NCBI GenBank assembly: GCA_903871605.1
Contig: CAIQHF010000024.1
Location: 1-64,000, forward strand
Direction: 5' to 3'
Source: an uncultured Sphingomonadaceae bacterium
GTDB taxonomy: Bacteria; Pseudomonadota; Alphaproteobacteria; Sphingomonadales; Sphingomonadaceae
Length of the DNA stretch: 64,000 nt
Made by a program: the position numbers and the translations under genes
In this document: piece after piece, positions 50,901 to 59,045 of the stretch
How the letters are laid out: every line of letters begins with the position of its first letter
Numbering within the stretch: position 1 is the first letter of the stretch
The notes under the pieces: generated by a model
The model's input: only the letters and a program-made list of their open reading frames with translations
Told to the model about the DNA's origin: nothing
The model's database searches: none

Positions 50901-50937
50901 GTCCGGCTGCGGACGCCGCGATGTCCGTTTGCGGACA
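50901..50937. promoter_or_regulatory. Two TGTCCG-N4-CGGACA-type boxes (upstream pair)
   Basis: GTCCG-GCTG-CGGAC (50901-50914) and TGTCCG-TTTG-CGGACA (50922-50937). Centres are 22 bp apart. They lie 55-90 bp before the regulator start on one side and about 65-105 bp before the sigma-54 promoter on the other, typical for activator binding. The same box occurs twice at 51420-51456. Confidence 0.85.
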
Positions 50938-51002
50938 ATGATGGACGACCCGCCGAACGACACCCCCTCACAGAAATGGCGATTTTTGGCCGTTTTCTGA
51001 AA

Positions 51003-51019
51003 TTGGCACGCGTCCTGCT
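51003..51019 (+). promoter_or_regulatory. Sigma-54 promoter of urcA-exporter operon
   Basis: TTGGCAC-GCGTC-CTGCT: the -24 element is perfect, the -12 element has one change, and GG-N10-GC holds (GG 51005-51006, GC 51017-51018). It lies about 50 bp before the urcA ATG and next to a sigma-54-type regulator gene. Confidence 0.85.
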
Positions 51020-51070
51020 CAGCATTGTTCGATCCCGGCGCCCTGCCGGGTGGAAAGAAAGGACAAAGCA

Positions 51071-51400
51071 ATGCGTACCTTCTGGACCGATTTCCTCTCC
51101 GCCGCCGGCAGCGTCGCGCTCACCATCGGTATCGTCAGCTTCGCCACGCCGGCTGCGGCCAACACGATCACCGACGGCGCGCCCCGCGCCGTGGTCGCCT
51201 TCAACAAGGCCGATACAGCCACTGCCGACGGCCGCGCCGCGATCGAACGCCGCATCCGGATGGCCGCCATGAACGTCTGCGAGACGGGCGATGCCGGCCA
51301 GAAGATGGCCGAGTCCAAATGCCGCAGCGAAGCGGTTGCCCGCGCCGAACAGGACCTCGCTGCGCAGTCCGTGCCGGCCGTCGAGGTCGCCACACGCTGA
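51071..51400 (+). CDS. UrcA-family secreted protein
   Basis: 109 aa from the ATG at 51071 (AAAGGA upstream). Signal peptide residues 1-30 (AGSVALTIGIVSFATPAAA). UrcA pattern: VAFNKADTATADGRAAIERRIRMAAMNVC, then CRSEAVARAEQDLAA. The family is frequent in sphingomonads; function unknown. First gene after the sigma-54 promoter, so probably the best-expressed target. Confidence 0.85.
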   Translation: MRTFWTDFLSAAGSVALTIGIVSFATPAAANTITDGAPRAVVAFNKADTATADGRAAIERRIRMAAMNVCETGDAGQKMAESKCRSEAVARAEQDLAAQSVPAVEVATR

Positions 51401-51419
51401 TGACTATGGATTGCCCCGC

Positions 51420-51456
51420 TGTCCGCCGGCGGACATTCGCTGTCCACCAGCGGACA
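51420..51456. promoter_or_regulatory. Two TGTCCG-N4-CGGACA boxes (downstream pair)
   Basis: TGTCCG-CCGG-CGGACA (51420-51435) and TGTCCA-CCAG-CGGACA (51441-51456), centres 21 bp apart. They lie between urcA and the adaptor gene. No good sigma-54 promoter follows; they might add an enhancer for the upstream promoter or regulate a weaker promoter. Confidence 0.8.
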
Positions 51457-51493
51457 GTCTCGCAGATCGACCTCTTTTGCCTACAGGATGCCC

Positions 51494-52789
51494 ATGTCCA
51501 CGCCTGATCCCAGCGACACGCCCGGAGCCAGCGGCACGATCAGCGGCGCCGCGATGGACCGCCGCGTCGCGAAGCGATCGCGCAGCCGCAACTGGCGATG
51601 GATCGCGATCGGGATCGGCGTGCTCGCGTTCATTGTCGTCGTCTGGCGGCTGATCCCGGCGAGCGGATCGACCGACATCGCCGCTGCCGATGTCGAAACC
51701 GGCACCGTCTCGCGCGCGCCCTTCGCCGATTATCTGCCCGTCCGAGCGACCGTCGCGCCGGCGGTCACCACCTTCGTCGGCGCGCTGTCGGGCGGCCAGG
51801 TCGAGAAGCTGCTGGTGCAGGACGGCTCGATGGTCACCGCCAGCCAGGCACTTGCGAGGCTCGCCAATCCGAGCCTCAAGCTCGACGTGCTGACCCGCGA
51901 GGCGACGATCGCCAGCCAGCTCGGCTCTGTCTCGGGCGACGATCTCGCGCTCGAGCGCAGCCGGCTCGACCGCGCGACGCAGACCGCGTCCGCGAACTAT
52001 GATTTCATCAAGGCCAAGCGCGATCTGTCGGTGCAGCAGCAGCTCCACGATCAGGGTTTCGTGTCGGACGCCGGCGTCGCCAGCTACGACGAGGCAGCCG
52101 CCTACCAGCGGAAGCGGCTTGCCCAGCTCAAATCGGGCGAGTCCTCGGAAGACAAGATCGCCGCCACGCAGGCCGGTCGCCTCGCCGATACCCGCGCGCG
52201 CCTTTCGGGTAACCTCGCCGCCGTCGAGGCGAGCCTCGACGCGCTGGTGATCCGCGCGCCGGTGGGCGGCCGCCTCACGAACTTCACGATCCAGCCCGGC
52301 CAGAATCTCAAGGCGGGCGATCCCGCCGGTCAGGTAGACAGCGAGGGATCGTGGAAGCTCGTTGCCGATGTCGACGAATATTATCTCGGCCGCGTCGCGG
52401 TCGGGCAGAAGGCGATCGGCGACGGCAATGTCGGGCTGGTCGTCACCAAGGTCCTGCCCGCCGTCACCGACGGCCGTTTCCGTGTCGAGCTCGGCTTCCA
52501 GGGCAAACCGCCCGCGGGACTCAATCGCGGCCAGACGCTCGACATCCGCATAACGCTCGGTGCGACGCAGAGCGCGCTGGTGGCGCCGGTCGGCGGCTGG
52601 CTCGACAGTGGCGGCGGCAGCTCGGCCTTCGTGCTCGACAGCGGCGGCCACCACGCCGAGCGCCGCGCCATCCGGGTCGGCCGGCGCAATCCCGAGCAGG
52701 CCGAGATCCTCTCCGGTCTCGCCCCCGGCGATCGCATCGTCACAACAAACACGGCCACCATCAAGGGCAATACGCTCAATATCCGCTGA
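51494..52789 (+). CDS. Membrane fusion protein of a MacA-like exporter
   Basis: 431 aa from the ATG at 51494 (ACAGG eight bases upstream; an ATG at 51488 is too near it). One membrane helix (WRWIAIGIGVLAFIVVVW), a biotinyl-lipoyl half (GGQVEKLLVQDGSMVTASQA), coiled-coil hairpin (REATIASQLGSVSGDDLALE ... AAYQRKRLAQLKSGE), second lipoyl half (IRAPVGGRLTNFTIQPGQNL), beta-barrel. It links the inner-membrane transporter to the outer-membrane channel. Confidence 0.9.
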   Translation: MSTPDPSDTPGASGTISGAAMDRRVAKRSRSRNWRWIAIGIGVLAFIVVVWRLIPASGSTDIAAADVETGTVSRAPFADYLPVRATVAPAVTTFVGALSGGQVEKLLVQDGSMVTASQALARLANPSLKLDVLTREATIASQLGSVSGDDLALERSRLDRATQTASANYDFIKAKRDLSVQQQLHDQGFVSDAGVASYDEAAAYQRKRLAQLKSGESSEDKIAATQAGRLADTRARLSGNLAAVEASLDALVIRAPVGGRLTNFTIQPGQNLKAGDPAGQVDSEGSWKLVADVDEYYLGRVAVGQKAIGDGNVGLVVTKVLPAVTDGRFRVELGFQGKPPAGLNRGQTLDIRITLGATQSALVAPVGGWLDSGGGSSAFVLDSGGHHAERRAIRVGRRNPEQAEILSGLAPGDRIVTTNTATIKGNTLNIR

Positions 52790-52800
52790 AGGACATCACC

Positions 52801-53481
52801 ATGATCCGCCTCGACTCCATCCAGCGCCGCTACGCCTCCGACGAGGTCGAGACGACCGCGCTCGCAGACATCAACCTCGACGTCGCCGCCGGCGAATTCG
52901 TCGCCATCATGGGGCCTTCGGGCTGCGGCAAATCGACCCTGCTCAACATCCTCGGCACGGTCGATCGGCCGAGTGCGGGGCAGTATCTGTTCGGCGACCG
53001 CGATCTCGCACAGCTCGACGAGGCGGCGCTGGCCAAGATGCGCGGCGAGACGCTGGGCTTCGTCTTCCAGAGCTTCAACCTGATCGACGAGCTGACCATC
53101 CGGGAAAATGTCGAACTCGGCCTCGCCTACCGCAAGATCGGTGGCGGAGACCGGCGCGCGCGGGTGGCGGCGGCGATGGACCGCGTCGGCATCTCGCACC
53201 GCGCACAGCATTTTCCGCATCAGCTTTCCGGCGGCCAGCAGCAGCGCGCGGCGATCGCCCGTGCCATCGTCGGTGAGCCCAAGCTGATCCTGGCGGACGA
53301 GCCGACCGGCAATCTCGACACGGAGAACGGCGCACAGGTGATGGACATCCTGACCAGCCTGAATGCCGAGGGCGCGACCATCATCATGGTGACGCACTCG
53401 CCCAGCCACGCCGACATCGCCCGGCGCCGCATCGACATGCTCGACGGCCGCATCGTCTCGTCCGTCGCCCGCGCGATCTGA
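52801..53481 (+). CDS. ABC transporter ATPase, MacB/LolD type
   Basis: 226 aa. Walker [11 protein letters not shown]-loop [13 protein letters not shown], signature [15 protein letters not shown], Walker [14 protein letters not shown] and H-loop VTHSPSHAD. It powers the exporter; here separate from the permease, unlike fused MacB. Starts 11 bp after the adaptor gene. Confidence 0.94.
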   Translation: MIRLDSIQRRYASDEVETTALADINLDVAAGEFVAIMGPSGCGKSTLLNILGTVDRPSAGQYLFGDRDLAQLDEAALAKMRGETLGFVFQSFNLIDELTIRENVELGLAYRKIGGGDRRARVAAAMDRVGISHRAQHFPHQLSGGQQQRAAIARAIVGEPKLILADEPTGNLDTENGAQVMDILTSLNAEGATIIMVTHSPSHADIARRRIDMLDGRIVSSVARAI

Positions 53482-53491
53482 GGGATTTGCC

Positions 53492-55936
53492 ATGAACCGC
53501 TTCGCGCTGATCGGCTTCTACCGCTCGCTCACCCGCCACAAACTCTATGCCGCGCTCAACATCGGCGGGCTGGCGGTGGGCATCGCCGTGTTCATCGTCC
53601 TCGCGCTCTTCGTCCGCTTCGAGACCGGGTACGAGCGTTGGCTGCCGAGCTACCAACATATCTACATGATCGAGAGCCGCACGAATGACGATGACATCAA
53701 CGAGCTGCGAGCCCGGCAGGGTACGCCCGTAGCGGCCTGGTCGGCGATCAGCCGCGATCTGCCGAACACGATCGGAACCCGCATCGACAGGAGCAACGCG
53801 ACGGTCCTCAAGAACGGGATAGGCGTCCGCGAGCAGATGGGGCTGGTCGATCCGGGCTTCTTCTCGGTCTTCGCCCTGCCCGTCGTCGCGGGCGATGTGA
53901 GCAACGTCCTGGCAAGCCCTGCCAACGTCATCCTCACACAGAGCATCGCGCGCAAATATTTCGGCGGCGGCTCCGCCATCGGCCGGACGATGACGATCAC
54001 CTATGACGGCGCCCAGCACAGCTATCGGGTCGCCGCCGTGATCGCGGACCTGCCGCCCAACACCGATCTCGATTTCGACATCCTGGCCCGCAAGACGATC
54101 ACGAAGGACCCCGCCAACATCAATTTCAAGAACGATAACCAGTGGAATTACGGCGGCCCGCATACGTTCGTCCGCCTGCCGAGCCGGGAAGCCGCATCGC
54201 AGTTCGAGCAGCAGCTGACCGGCGTCGTCAACCGCCACGCGCAGAGCGAGACGCCCGACCAGCCGGGTTTCGGCATCACCCTGTCGCTGAAGCCGCTTGC
54301 CGACGTTCATTTCGAGACGCCCGGTTCGAAGATCACCGTCGCCACGCTCGGCATCGTCGGCACCCTCACGCTGCTGATCGCGATCGTGAACTACGTCAAT
54401 CTCGCGACCGCGCGCGCCGGGCTCCGCGCCCGGGAGGTGGCGATGCGCAAGGTTCTGGGCGCCGACCGGGCGACGCTGGCGCGGCACTATGTCGGTGAGG
54501 CCGTCGCCACCGCCGCCCTCGCCGCCTTCGTCGGGCTGGTGCTCGCCGAGCTAGGCCTGCCGCTCGTCAACGCCGCCGCCGGGCTGCCGCTGACCCTGCA
54601 CTATTTCGGCGCGCAGGGCGTGATCCTCCCGCTGATCGTGCTGGTGCTGCTCGTGGGCGTGGTCGCGGGCATCTATCCCGCGATCGTGCTGTCGCGCTTC
54701 CCGGCGGCGGCGGTGCTCGCCTCGGCGCGCTCCCCGGGCGGCGGTCGTGCCGGCACGCGGGTGCGCGAAGCCCTCGTCGTCGCACAGTTCGCAATCGCCA
54801 TCGCCTTCGTGATCGGCACGATGGTGCTGGTCGCGCAGACCGCCCATTTCCGCGCGGCCGACGTGGGCTACGACCGTCAGGATATGCTGGTGGTCCGCTC
54901 GCTGGCGAACGACAGCCTGTCGGACGCGCAGCGGGACACCATCGTGCATCGACTGGCGGGGCTGCCGGGCGTCGAGGCGGTCAGCGTCGGCAACAGCGTT
55001 CCCGGCGGCGGCTTCTTCACCTCGTCGAACAACTTCGCCATTCCCGGAGTGCCGGGACCGGGACCGTCCATCCAATTCTTCGAAGCGACGCCCGGCTTCT
55101 TCGATACGGTGAAGCCACGCCTGATCGCGGGCCGCCTGTTCGATCCGTCGCGCCCGGCCGATTTCAACGCCAATCTCGATGATCCGGGCAAGGCGCCCAA
55201 CGGTACGCGCCCGACCAACGTCGTTCTCAACGAAGCGGCGGTGCAGGCGCTTCATATCGCGTCTCCACGCGCCGCGATCGGCAAGACCTTCGGTGGCGCG
55301 ACGCCGAGGACGATCATCGGCGTGATCGCCGACATGCGGTTCGACTCGCCGCGCCAGCCGGTGCCGCCGACAATGTACGATTTCGCGCGGCACAACCCGG
55401 CCAGCCCGATCGCGCTGATCCGCTATTCGGGCGATGCCAAGGCCATGATGAATCAGGTGGAGCAGGTCTGGCAGCAGACTGCGGCCGGCGTGCCGCTGGA
55501 CGCGGCGACCGCCGTACAACGCCTCGATCGGTACTACGCGCCCGACGATCACGCCGCGAACCTGTTCACCATCGGCGCGGTGCTCGCGGTGCTGATCGGC
55601 TGCGTGGGATTGTGGGGGCTCGCCTCGTTCAACACCGCGCGGCGCACCAAGGAGATCGGTATCCGCAAGACGCTGGGCGCCTCGTCCGCCGACATCGTCA
55701 AGCTGCTCGTCGGACAGTTCCTGCGCCCGGTGCTGATCGCCAACCTGTTCGCTTGGCCGCTCGCCTTCTTCGCGATGCGGACCTGGCTCGCGGGGTTCGA
55801 CGATCGCATCGCGCTGTCGCCGCTCTTCTTCATCGCAGCAACGCTGCTGGCGCTGGCGATCGCGGTGCTGACAGTGCTCGCGCAATCGCTGCGCGCCGCC
55901 CGCGCGGCCCCGGCTTGGGCGCTGCGCCATGACTAA
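53492..55936 (+). CDS. ABC transporter permease, double MacB/FtsX type
   Basis: 814 aa. N-terminal helix ([20 protein letters not shown]), large periplasmic domain, three helices with FtsX domain ([23 protein letters not shown]), short helices near 430, second periplasmic domain and second FtsX domain ([37 protein letters not shown]). Two FtsX halves in one chain replace a permease dimer. Likely exports a lipid, peptide or toxic compound; substrate unknown. Confidence 0.92.
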   Translation: MNRFALIGFYRSLTRHKLYAALNIGGLAVGIAVFIVLALFVRFETGYERWLPSYQHIYMIESRTNDDDINELRARQGTPVAAWSAISRDLPNTIGTRIDRSNATVLKNGIGVREQMGLVDPGFFSVFALPVVAGDVSNVLASPANVILTQSIARKYFGGGSAIGRTMTITYDGAQHSYRVAAVIADLPPNTDLDFDILARKTITKDPANINFKNDNQWNYGGPHTFVRLPSREAASQFEQQLTGVVNRHAQSETPDQPGFGITLSLKPLADVHFETPGSKITVATLGIVGTLTLLIAIVNYVNLATARAGLRAREVAMRKVLGADRATLARHYVGEAVATAALAAFVGLVLAELGLPLVNAAAGLPLTLHYFGAQGVILPLIVLVLLVGVVAGIYPAIVLSRFPAAAVLASARSPGGGRAGTRVREALVVAQFAIAIAFVIGTMVLVAQTAHFRAADVGYDRQDMLVVRSLANDSLSDAQRDTIVHRLAGLPGVEAVSVGNSVPGGGFFTSSNNFAIPGVPGPGPSIQFFEATPGFFDTVKPRLIAGRLFDPSRPADFNANLDDPGKAPNGTRPTNVVLNEAAVQALHIASPRAAIGKTFGGATPRTIIGVIADMRFDSPRQPVPPTMYDFARHNPASPIALIRYSGDAKAMMNQVEQVWQQTAAGVPLDAATAVQRLDRYYAPDDHAANLFTIGAVLAVLIGCVGLWGLASFNTARRTKEIGIRKTLGASSADIVKLLVGQFLRPVLIANLFAWPLAFFAMRTWLAGFDDRIALSPLFFIAATLLALAIAVLTVLAQSLRAARAAPAWALRHD

Positions 55937-57239
55937 GCTCGTCCATCTGCTGCTCGGCACAGCGTGCCTGCTAACGGCGCCTGCCGCCAAGGCGGAAACC
56001 TTGGCCGACGCCATTGAGGCCGCCTACGCCACCAACCCGACGCTCGGCGCAGCGGGCGCCCGGCAGGATTCGCTCGGCGAGACGATCGAGCAGGCGCGCG
56101 CCACGGGTCGGCTGACCGCCGCGGCGGATGCCGCCGGTGGCTATGACCGGTTCGATTATGGCAAGGGGGGGGCTGCCACCATCTCCGCCGATCTGCCGAT
56201 CTGGACGGGCGGACGGGTCAAGTCGGCGGTGCGCGCCGCCAAGGGCGATGTCGCCGCCGGTGAAGAGGGCCTGCACGACACCCGCGCCGCGGTGTTGGAG
56301 AGCGTGGTCGGCGCCTATGCGGACCTGCTCTACGATCAGCAGGCGGTCGACATCGCCAACGCAGACATCTCGCTGCTCGACAATCAGGTCGCCGAAGCGC
56401 GAGCGCGCTTCAAGCTCGGCACCTCGACCAAAACCGACGTCGCACGGCTGGAGGCGCAGCGCGCATCGGCGGAGGCGACGCTCGCCAGCGCGCAGGCATC
56501 GCTCGCCACCGACGCCGCGAACTATCGCGCCACCGTGGGGCACGATCCCGGCACGCTGGCACCGGCGCCCGAGACGCTGGCAGCGCTGCCCGGCACGCTC
56601 GATCAGGCGCGGACGCGCGCGCTCGCGGACAATCCGCTCTACCGGCAGAGCCAGCGCGTCACCGAGGCATCGGCCGCGCGGATCGATGCGGCGCGCGCCA
56701 ACGGAGCGCCCAGCCTCTCGCTTGGTGGCGGCTATGGCTACGATGCGAACCTCGCGGGGTCGGGCGATCATGCCTTCCCGCGTGCATCGAGCGCGGGCGT
56801 GACGCTGCACGTGCCGATCCTAACCGGCGGCCTCGTCGCCTCGCAGGTCCGCCAGGCCCGCTCAGACTATCGCGCCGCACAGTTCGACGGCGAGGCATCG
56901 GCGCGCGAGGCGATCCGATCGACCGATGCGGCGTGGGCCAGCTTCGTCAGCGCGCGGGCGCAGGCGACGGCGAACGCGCAGGGCGTGGCGGCAGCCGATG
57001 TCGCGCTGAAGGGCGTCCGCGCCGAATATGCCTTCGGCCTGCGCTCGACGCTCGACATCCTCGTCGCCGACGAAAGCCTACGCGGCGCCCAGCTTTCGCT
57101 GGCGCGCAACCGCAGCGACATTCTGATCGCACAGGCCGCACTGCTACGCGCGACCGGGCACCTCGATCGCGATGCCTTCTCGGTTGGTCCCGAGCGAACC
57201 GCGTCGGCGAGCGGGAAAGCGTGGAGCTCAGCCCTCTGA
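55929..57239 (+). CDS. TolC-family outer-membrane channel
   Basis: 436 aa, overlapping the permease stop by 8 bases. Signal peptide (HLLLGTACLLTAPAAKA), then TolC repeats: TLADAIEAAYATNPTLGAAG, VVGAYADLLYDQQAVDIANA, RFKLGTSTKTDVARLEAQRA, and GVRAEYAFGLRSTLDILVAD. It completes a tripartite export system with the three genes upstream. Confidence 0.93.
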   Translation: MTKLVHLLLGTACLLTAPAAKAETLADAIEAAYATNPTLGAAGARQDSLGETIEQARATGRLTAAADAAGGYDRFDYGKGGAATISADLPIWTGGRVKSAVRAAKGDVAAGEEGLHDTRAAVLESVVGAYADLLYDQQAVDIANADISLLDNQVAEARARFKLGTSTKTDVARLEAQRASAEATLASAQASLATDAANYRATVGHDPGTLAPAPETLAALPGTLDQARTRALADNPLYRQSQRVTEASAARIDAARANGAPSLSLGGGYGYDANLAGSGDHAFPRASSAGVTLHVPILTGGLVASQVRQARSDYRAAQFDGEASAREAIRSTDAAWASFVSARAQATANAQGVAAADVALKGVRAEYAFGLRSTLDILVADESLRGAQLSLARNRSDILIAQAALLRATGHLDRDAFSVGPERTASASGKAWSSAL

Positions 57240-57835
57240 AGTAGTCCTCTAAATAGATACACAGAGAACGCAGCCCAATATGAGTTGAGCCTGCAGGAAT
57301 GCTTGATGTGATCGAGACGGGCGATGAGGGGTCGAAGCGGTCGGTCGAAGCGACCATAAGGATTGGTCATTATGCTCCAGCCCAAATCTTCCCAAAAACT
57401 GGGCGACGCACCGTCAGCCAGAAAACGACCCTCCGTAAATAAGCCTTGCTGAACCGTCCGGCGGACTTTCGAAGATTGACGGCTCCTGTCAGGAGCCGTC
57501 AATCGGGGTGGGGTGCTCGAATGTCTTGGACTGTTCGGCACCCGCGGGCAGCTACGCGCCATTTTCGGTCATTTCCGAGCCATCGGTTAGCGCCAAAATC
57601 CGGCCGTCCGGTTGCCCGATTGATCATTCCTCACTCGCTCGGCGGCGCCAAGGTTTGGGAAGTAGCGGTTCGCCCTCAAGCTGGCGGGTTCACATCACCA
57701 CCGACGTGCTTCCGAGCAGCTATTAGACAGGTTCGAGCGTGGTGCGGTGCGGTTCGTCGCCGATCAACTTGCGAACTTGACTTGCCCGACTTTCAAAATC
57801 CAGCCGATTCAAGGCTATCGATCCTAGCGTAACGG
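57240..57835. other. Intergenic region with a long palindrome
   Basis: No convincing gene. A minus-strand frame (MTNPYGRFDRPLRPLIARLD) near 57290-57400 may be a gene remnant. A 31-base palindrome lies at 57474-57504, and a GTCCG-G-CGGAC near 57456-57466 partly resembles the regulator boxes. The rest holds nothing I recognise. Confidence 0.55.
57474..57504. repeat. 31-base palindrome, 15-base perfect arms
   Basis: Arm GATTGACGGCTCCTG and its exact complement around a single T. Longest perfect inverted repeat of the window. It lies downstream of the tolC-like gene and has no T-run, so it is unlike a standard terminator; it may be a protein-binding or mobile-element junction. Confidence 0.85.
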
Positions 57836-58987
57836 TCAGGCAGCCTCGGCGGCCCTTTCCGAGCCGACGAACGGTGGGAAGGTGATGGAATTCTGAATCT
57901 CGACAGTGCCGGGACCTAGCGCCATCGGGCAGCAAACGCCGGGCATGGCGGCGACGTCGAAGAGCTCAGTGATATGGCCGTCGAGGCGGATCCATTCGAC
58001 GATGTCGCCGGTGGCGAGGTTGACGATCATCACGCCGCACCAGGCGCTCGCGTCGCGCTCCCGCATCGCGCCGTCGAGCAGCAGCCCGTTGAAGGTGCCA
58101 TTGCGCGGCTTCGAGACGGTGACGATGGCATGGCCGTCATGGATGGCGAGGCCGCGCAGGAAGCCCGGGCAGAAGGCGATGTCGGTCTTGGCGCCGGTCG
58201 TGGGATCCATCAGGATGATTTGCCCGCGCCCGCTGTCGAGCGCGTAGACGACATTGCCGACGACGCGGGGGCTGTGCGGCATGGAGAGCCGGTCGGTGAC
58301 GATCAGCCCACTCTCGACGTCGATGAGCACCCCGCCCTCATGGCGCCGCTCGCGCCAGCCCGAGATCACGTCAGAGCGGCTGACCGCGGTCACGTAGCGG
58401 GGTCGCCCCTTGTCCATGGCGAGACCGTTCAGGTGGCAGCGATCCTCGGGCGCCAGTTTCGAGATGAAGCTCGGCTTCCAGATCGGCTTGAAGCTGTGGG
58501 TGAGATCCAGCGTCGCGAGGCAGGAATAACGCGTGTTGACGAAGACCACCCGCCCGTCAGCATCGATGCCGACCTCGTGGATGTCGACGTCGCCGGTGGT
58601 CTGGGCGTTCCTCGGCACCAGCACGGCATCGAAGGCCTGATTGCCGATCTCGCCGGGGCGCAGCATGTTCTCCAGCCGCCATAGCTGGAAGAGCGAGCCC
58701 ACGTAGAGGCGGCCCGGCATCCAGCACACGCCCATGGTGCGGGTGAAATTCTGCTGGTTGAACGAGACGGTGCCGTTGGGATGGCTGCCCACCAGGAAAA
58801 GCTGGCCGGACTGGTAGGAGGTGAAGGCCAGGCTCGTGTCGTGCGCGCGCAGCCAGGCGTTGAAGCCGCGCGAGACCGTGATGCTGGTGGCACCGGGCGC
58901 GGCCTGCGCCGGTCCCTCGCCGGGGGCGAAGGGCTGGCCGGTGGTCGGCTGCTGGGCGATATATTCGGGCGTATCGTTCGTCGACAT
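57836..58987 (-). CDS. TIGR03032-family protein (DUF4915)
   Basis: 383 aa. Family marks: SRGFNAWLRAHDTSLAFTSY, GQLFLVGSHPNGTVSFNQQN, RTMGVCWMPGRLYVGSLFQL, DRCHLNGLAMDKGRPRYVTA, ISGWRERRHEGGVLIDVESG, and LSMPHSPRVVGNVVYALDSG. Probably a beta-propeller. Family function unknown. It lies 58 bp downstream of the autotransporter gene on the same strand. Confidence 0.88.
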   Translation of the reverse strand: MSTNDTPEYIAQQPTTGQPFAPGEGPAQAAPGATSITVSRGFNAWLRAHDTSLAFTSYQSGQLFLVGSHPNGTVSFNQQNFTRTMGVCWMPGRLYVGSLFQLWRLENMLRPGEIGNQAFDAVLVPRNAQTTGDVDIHEVGIDADGRVVFVNTRYSCLATLDLTHSFKPIWKPSFISKLAPEDRCHLNGLAMDKGRPRYVTAVSRSDVISGWRERRHEGGVLIDVESGLIVTDRLSMPHSPRVVGNVVYALDSGRGQIILMDPTTGAKTDIAFCPGFLRGLAIHDGHAIVTVSKPRNGTFNGLLLDGAMRERDASAWCGVMIVNLATGDIVEWIRLDGHITELFDVAAMPGVCCPMALGPGTVEIQNSITFPPFVGSERAAEAA

Positions 58988-59009
58988 GGGGCCTGCCAGT
59001 TAGAGGATC

Positions 59010-59035
59010 GGGAGGCGGCCTTGCGGACGCCTCCC
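59010..59035 (-). terminator. Hairpin between autotransporter and TIGR03032 genes
   Basis: GGGAGGCG (59010-59017) pairs with CGCCTCCC (59028-59035), 10-base loop. No T-run; it may reduce but not stop read-through into the TIGR03032 gene. Confidence 0.5.
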
Positions 59036-59045
59036 GGGAGGGAGA

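Noticed and set aside
51458-51485. Second sigma-54 promoter before the adaptor gene
   Set aside because: A TTTTGC -12-like element exists at 51475-51480, but the GG expected 12 bases upstream is absent.
54551-56014. 487-codon minus-strand frame across the permease gene
   Set aside because: Arg/His-rich shadow composition opposite a clear FtsX-type permease.
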